DNA of 7,969 nt from Oscillospiraceae bacterium (lineage in GTDB: Bacteria; Bacillota; Clostridia; Oscillospirales; Acutalibacteraceae), in NCBI GenBank assembly GCA_902774165.1, contig CACYHJ010000113.1, forward strand, positions 1 through 7,969, in the 5' to 3' direction. Positions within the stretch are counted from its first letter, which is position 1. Every line of letters begins with the position of its first letter. A program made the position numbers and the translations under genes. The notes beneath the pieces were generated by a model, which had not been told where the DNA came from, did not search any database, and saw nothing but the letters and a program-made list of their open reading frames with translations. Below, piece after piece: positions 6,382 to 7,969 of the stretch.

Positions 6382-7672
6382 ACTTCTTCAGCTGCAGGAA
6401 AAACTGCGGCAGATAGGTCGAATTGACCATTTTCATTTCGTGGTAACAGTCCTTCGCGGCCTTGAAATCGCCGATCAGCGGGTGTACCGCCATCGCGTTG
6501 TACGCCGCAAGATCGTCTCCGGTCACGGCAGCCTCGGCGGTCAGTTTTTCATATTCCTTGAGGGTGCGCATCAGGCCGCGGATATGCCGGTTTTCAAAAT
6601 GCGGGATCTTCACCGGGGTAAACCCGTCCTTGCCGACCACCGCGGCGATCTCCACCACGTCGTCGTCCGCCATAAAGTCAACGGCTCCCCCGTTTCTGAC
6701 GTTGATTACCTGAACGTCTCGCTTGTCGTTGGCGATGGAGTTGATCAGCGAGACTGCCACAAGGGAATATTTGTGACCGCCGCGCTGGTCCAGAAGCGCA
6801 GGCTTGGTGACGAGCGTTTCGTCGGCATACAGCTTGAGAAGGTCCTCCTCGATCTCCATGCAGCGCAGGGCTCTGGGCTTCGCGCCGGACTGGAGATATT
6901 CCAGCTTCGCGTTTCTGCCGTAGAAATACTGCAGATAGGAGGTGGGATAACCGCCGACGGCTTTGATGATCTCGGGATCAAAGCCGTCGTCATGGATATT
7001 CGCCATGACCGCGGGGGCAAATTTCTCATCGAACATATCTCCGATGCGCTCCACGCCGTCTTTTTTTGCGGAGATGATCCAGCTCAGATGGTTCAGCCCC
7101 ACATAGGTGATCTCGGCGTCCTCGCCCAGCGCGGATTTCACATCGTCGATCATGTTGATCGGGCAGTTGCACAAACCGCAGCTTTTGACGTGCGTGTAAT
7201 TCTGAATAAACTCCGAGACAATGCCGGAGGGGTTGGTAAAGTTGATCAGATAAGCGTCCGGGCAGATTCTCTCGATGGCGTCGGTGATTTTTTTCATCTC
7301 GGGGATCGTGCGCAGCGCTTTGAACATGCCGCCGATGCCGGTGGTCTCCTGCCCGATCAGGTTATACTTGAGCGGGATCGTCTCGTCAAGATAACGGGCA
7401 CGCAGCATGCCGACGCGCATCTGCGTAACGACGAAATCCGCGCCCTCCAGCGCCGGTTCCAGCTGATCGGTCATCACGACCTCGGTCTCCATGCCGGCGT
7501 TTTTGAGCATCCGGACGCAGAGATTGCCGACGATCACGCGTTTTCTTTCGTCTATATCCATCAGCACAAGGCGTCTGAGCTCCAGCTCGTCCCGCGCCTT
7601 GATAAATCCGTCCACCAATTCCGGACAGTATGTGCTGCCGGAGCCGATGACCGTCACATTGATCTGTTTCAT
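6380..7672 (-). CDS. Glycoside hydrolase family 4, probable 6-phospho-beta-glucosidase
   Basis: This 430-residue cytosolic enzyme is a full-length GH4 member, a family that cleaves phosphorylated glycosides by an NAD+ and divalent-metal-dependent redox-elimination route. The N-terminal Rossmann motif is VIGSGSTYCPEL (8-19), followed by the acidic turn MDID (38-41). Further family signatures are GQETTGIGGMFKALRTIP (107-124), INFTNPSG (143-150), GLCNCPI (166-172) with the likely metal ligand Cys168, and GLNH (192-195) with metal ligand His195. The stretch GGYPTSYLQYFY (240-251) should contain the catalytic tyrosine. The QETTG..FKALRTIP block resembles LicH/CelF-type 6-phospho-beta-glucosidases more than alpha-galactosidases, but substrate assignment within GH4 is uncertain. 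GGAGG (7684-7680) lies 7 nt before the ATG. It follows the kinase gene by 33 nt and precedes the lyase by 13 nt. No phosphotransferase transporter is visible, so the phosphorylated substrate may come from the neighbouring kinase. Confidence 0.93.
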   Translation of the reverse strand: MKQINVTVIGSGSTYCPELVDGFIKARDELELRRLVLMDIDERKRVIVGNLCVRMLKNAGMETEVVMTDQLEPALEGADFVVTQMRVGMLRARYLDETIPLKYNLIGQETTGIGGMFKALRTIPEMKKITDAIERICPDAYLINFTNPSGIVSEFIQNYTHVKSCGLCNCPINMIDDVKSALGEDAEITYVGLNHLSWIISAKKDGVERIGDMFDEKFAPAVMANIHDDGFDPEIIKAVGGYPTSYLQYFYGRNAKLEYLQSGAKPRALRCMEIEEDLLKLYADETLVTKPALLDQRGGHKYSLVAVSLINSIANDKRDVQVINVRNGGAVDFMADDDVVEIAAVVGKDGFTPVKIPHFENRHIRGLMRTLKEYEKLTAEAAVTGDDLAAYNAMAVHPLIGDFKAAKDCYHEMKMVNSTYLPQFFLQLKK

Positions 7673-7705
7673 GTCAATTCCTCCGATTTTCTGATTCTGA
7701 TGCGC

Positions 7706-7969
7706 TTACGCCTGTTCCAGCATCCAGTTGATGCAGCCGGTCACCGGCGCTTTGTCTAATTTGATAAATTCCAGCGCTCTGCCGCCGGATTTTTCCCTGC
7801 ATTTTTCCGCAAGACGGGCAATGTATTTTTCGTTTGGCATCTTTGTGTGCATGGAGCCGGACAGCACAACCGGAACCGAGGCGCCGTCGAAGCGCTGGAA
7901 TTTCAGATGCGCACAGATATAGTCGCTGCCCCGCTCGCACATTTTCTCGTTAATGGCCTCCGCCGCCGG
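7706..7969 (-). CDS. BadF/BadG/BcrA/BcrD-type ATPase or sugar kinase, C-terminal part
   Basis: The frame is open to the window edge and ends at TAA 7708-7706, so only the last 87 residues are seen and the start is missing. The visible part includes FDG (27-29), VVLSGSMHTK (34-43) and a terminal KLDKAPVTGCINWMLE (70-85). This order fits the C-terminal end of the BadF/BadG/BcrA/BcrD fold, which covers N-acetylglucosamine kinases and related sugar kinases of the actin-like ATPase clan. The VVLSGS segment would be the adenosine-binding strand-loop, an inference from the fold. It is the first visible gene of the minus-strand operon and would phosphorylate a sugar in the cytosol. An ROK kinase is less likely. 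The activator ATPases of 2-hydroxyacyl-CoA dehydratases share the fold, but the neighbours favour a sugar kinase. Confidence 0.7.
   Translation of the reverse strand, partial: PAAEAINEKMCERGSDYICAHLKFQRFDGASVPVVLSGSMHTKMPNEKYIARLAEKCREKSGGRALEFIKLDKAPVTGCINWMLEQA

Noticed and set aside
6365..7759. A 464-codon plus-strand open frame opposite the GH4 gene
   Set aside because: The GH4 gene shows all family motifs on the minus strand. The plus-strand translation is a His/Val/Asp-rich shadow of it, as expected from codon bias.

Overview
The window looks like a chromosomal segment of a Gram-positive Clostridia member, plausibly a gut Oscillospiraceae/Ruminococcaceae-type bacterium. The clues are strong AGGAGG-type ribosome binding sites, an AT-rich sigma-A-like promoter in otherwise fairly GC-rich coding DNA, and a giant secreted beta-rich protein with an InlB-type module and a charged amphipathic C-terminal helix. 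The lineage is an inference from style, not from a marker gene.

Layout: positions 1-75 hold the tail of an upstream plus-strand transcript closed by a strong intrinsic terminator. A promoter (161-189) and a start site masked by a small hairpin (214-229) precede one 1500-codon plus-strand gene (229-4731). This gene encodes an exported multidomain surface protein. It has its own promoter and terminator and appears monocistronic. A hairpin terminator at 4782-4818 separates it from a convergent minus-strand gene cluster.

The minus-strand cluster, read from the right edge, is: the C-terminal end of a BadF/BadG-type sugar kinase (7969-7706, cut by the window); a glycoside hydrolase family 4 phospho-glycosidase (7672-6380); a DapA/NanA-superfamily lyase or aldolase (6366-5452); and a YwlG/UPF0340 (DUF436) protein of unknown function (5436-4849). 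Gaps are 33, 13 and 15 nt. The ribosome binding site of the lyase gene overlaps the stop codon of the GH4 gene, so this is almost certainly one operon with translational coupling. Its promoter lies outside the window.

Functional reading: a cytosolic kinase, an NAD-dependent phospho-glycosidase and a Schiff-base aldolase together suggest uptake and breakdown of a glycan-derived sugar or amino/acid sugar. The kinase might supply the phosphorylated substrate for GH4. The placement of the UPF0340 protein as the last gene is a guilt-by-association clue for this uncharacterised family. The surface protein may bind carbohydrate or host/cell-wall material, but nothing in the sequence ties it to the operon except adjacency. 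I saw no tRNA, rRNA, CRISPR array, insertion sequence or attachment site.
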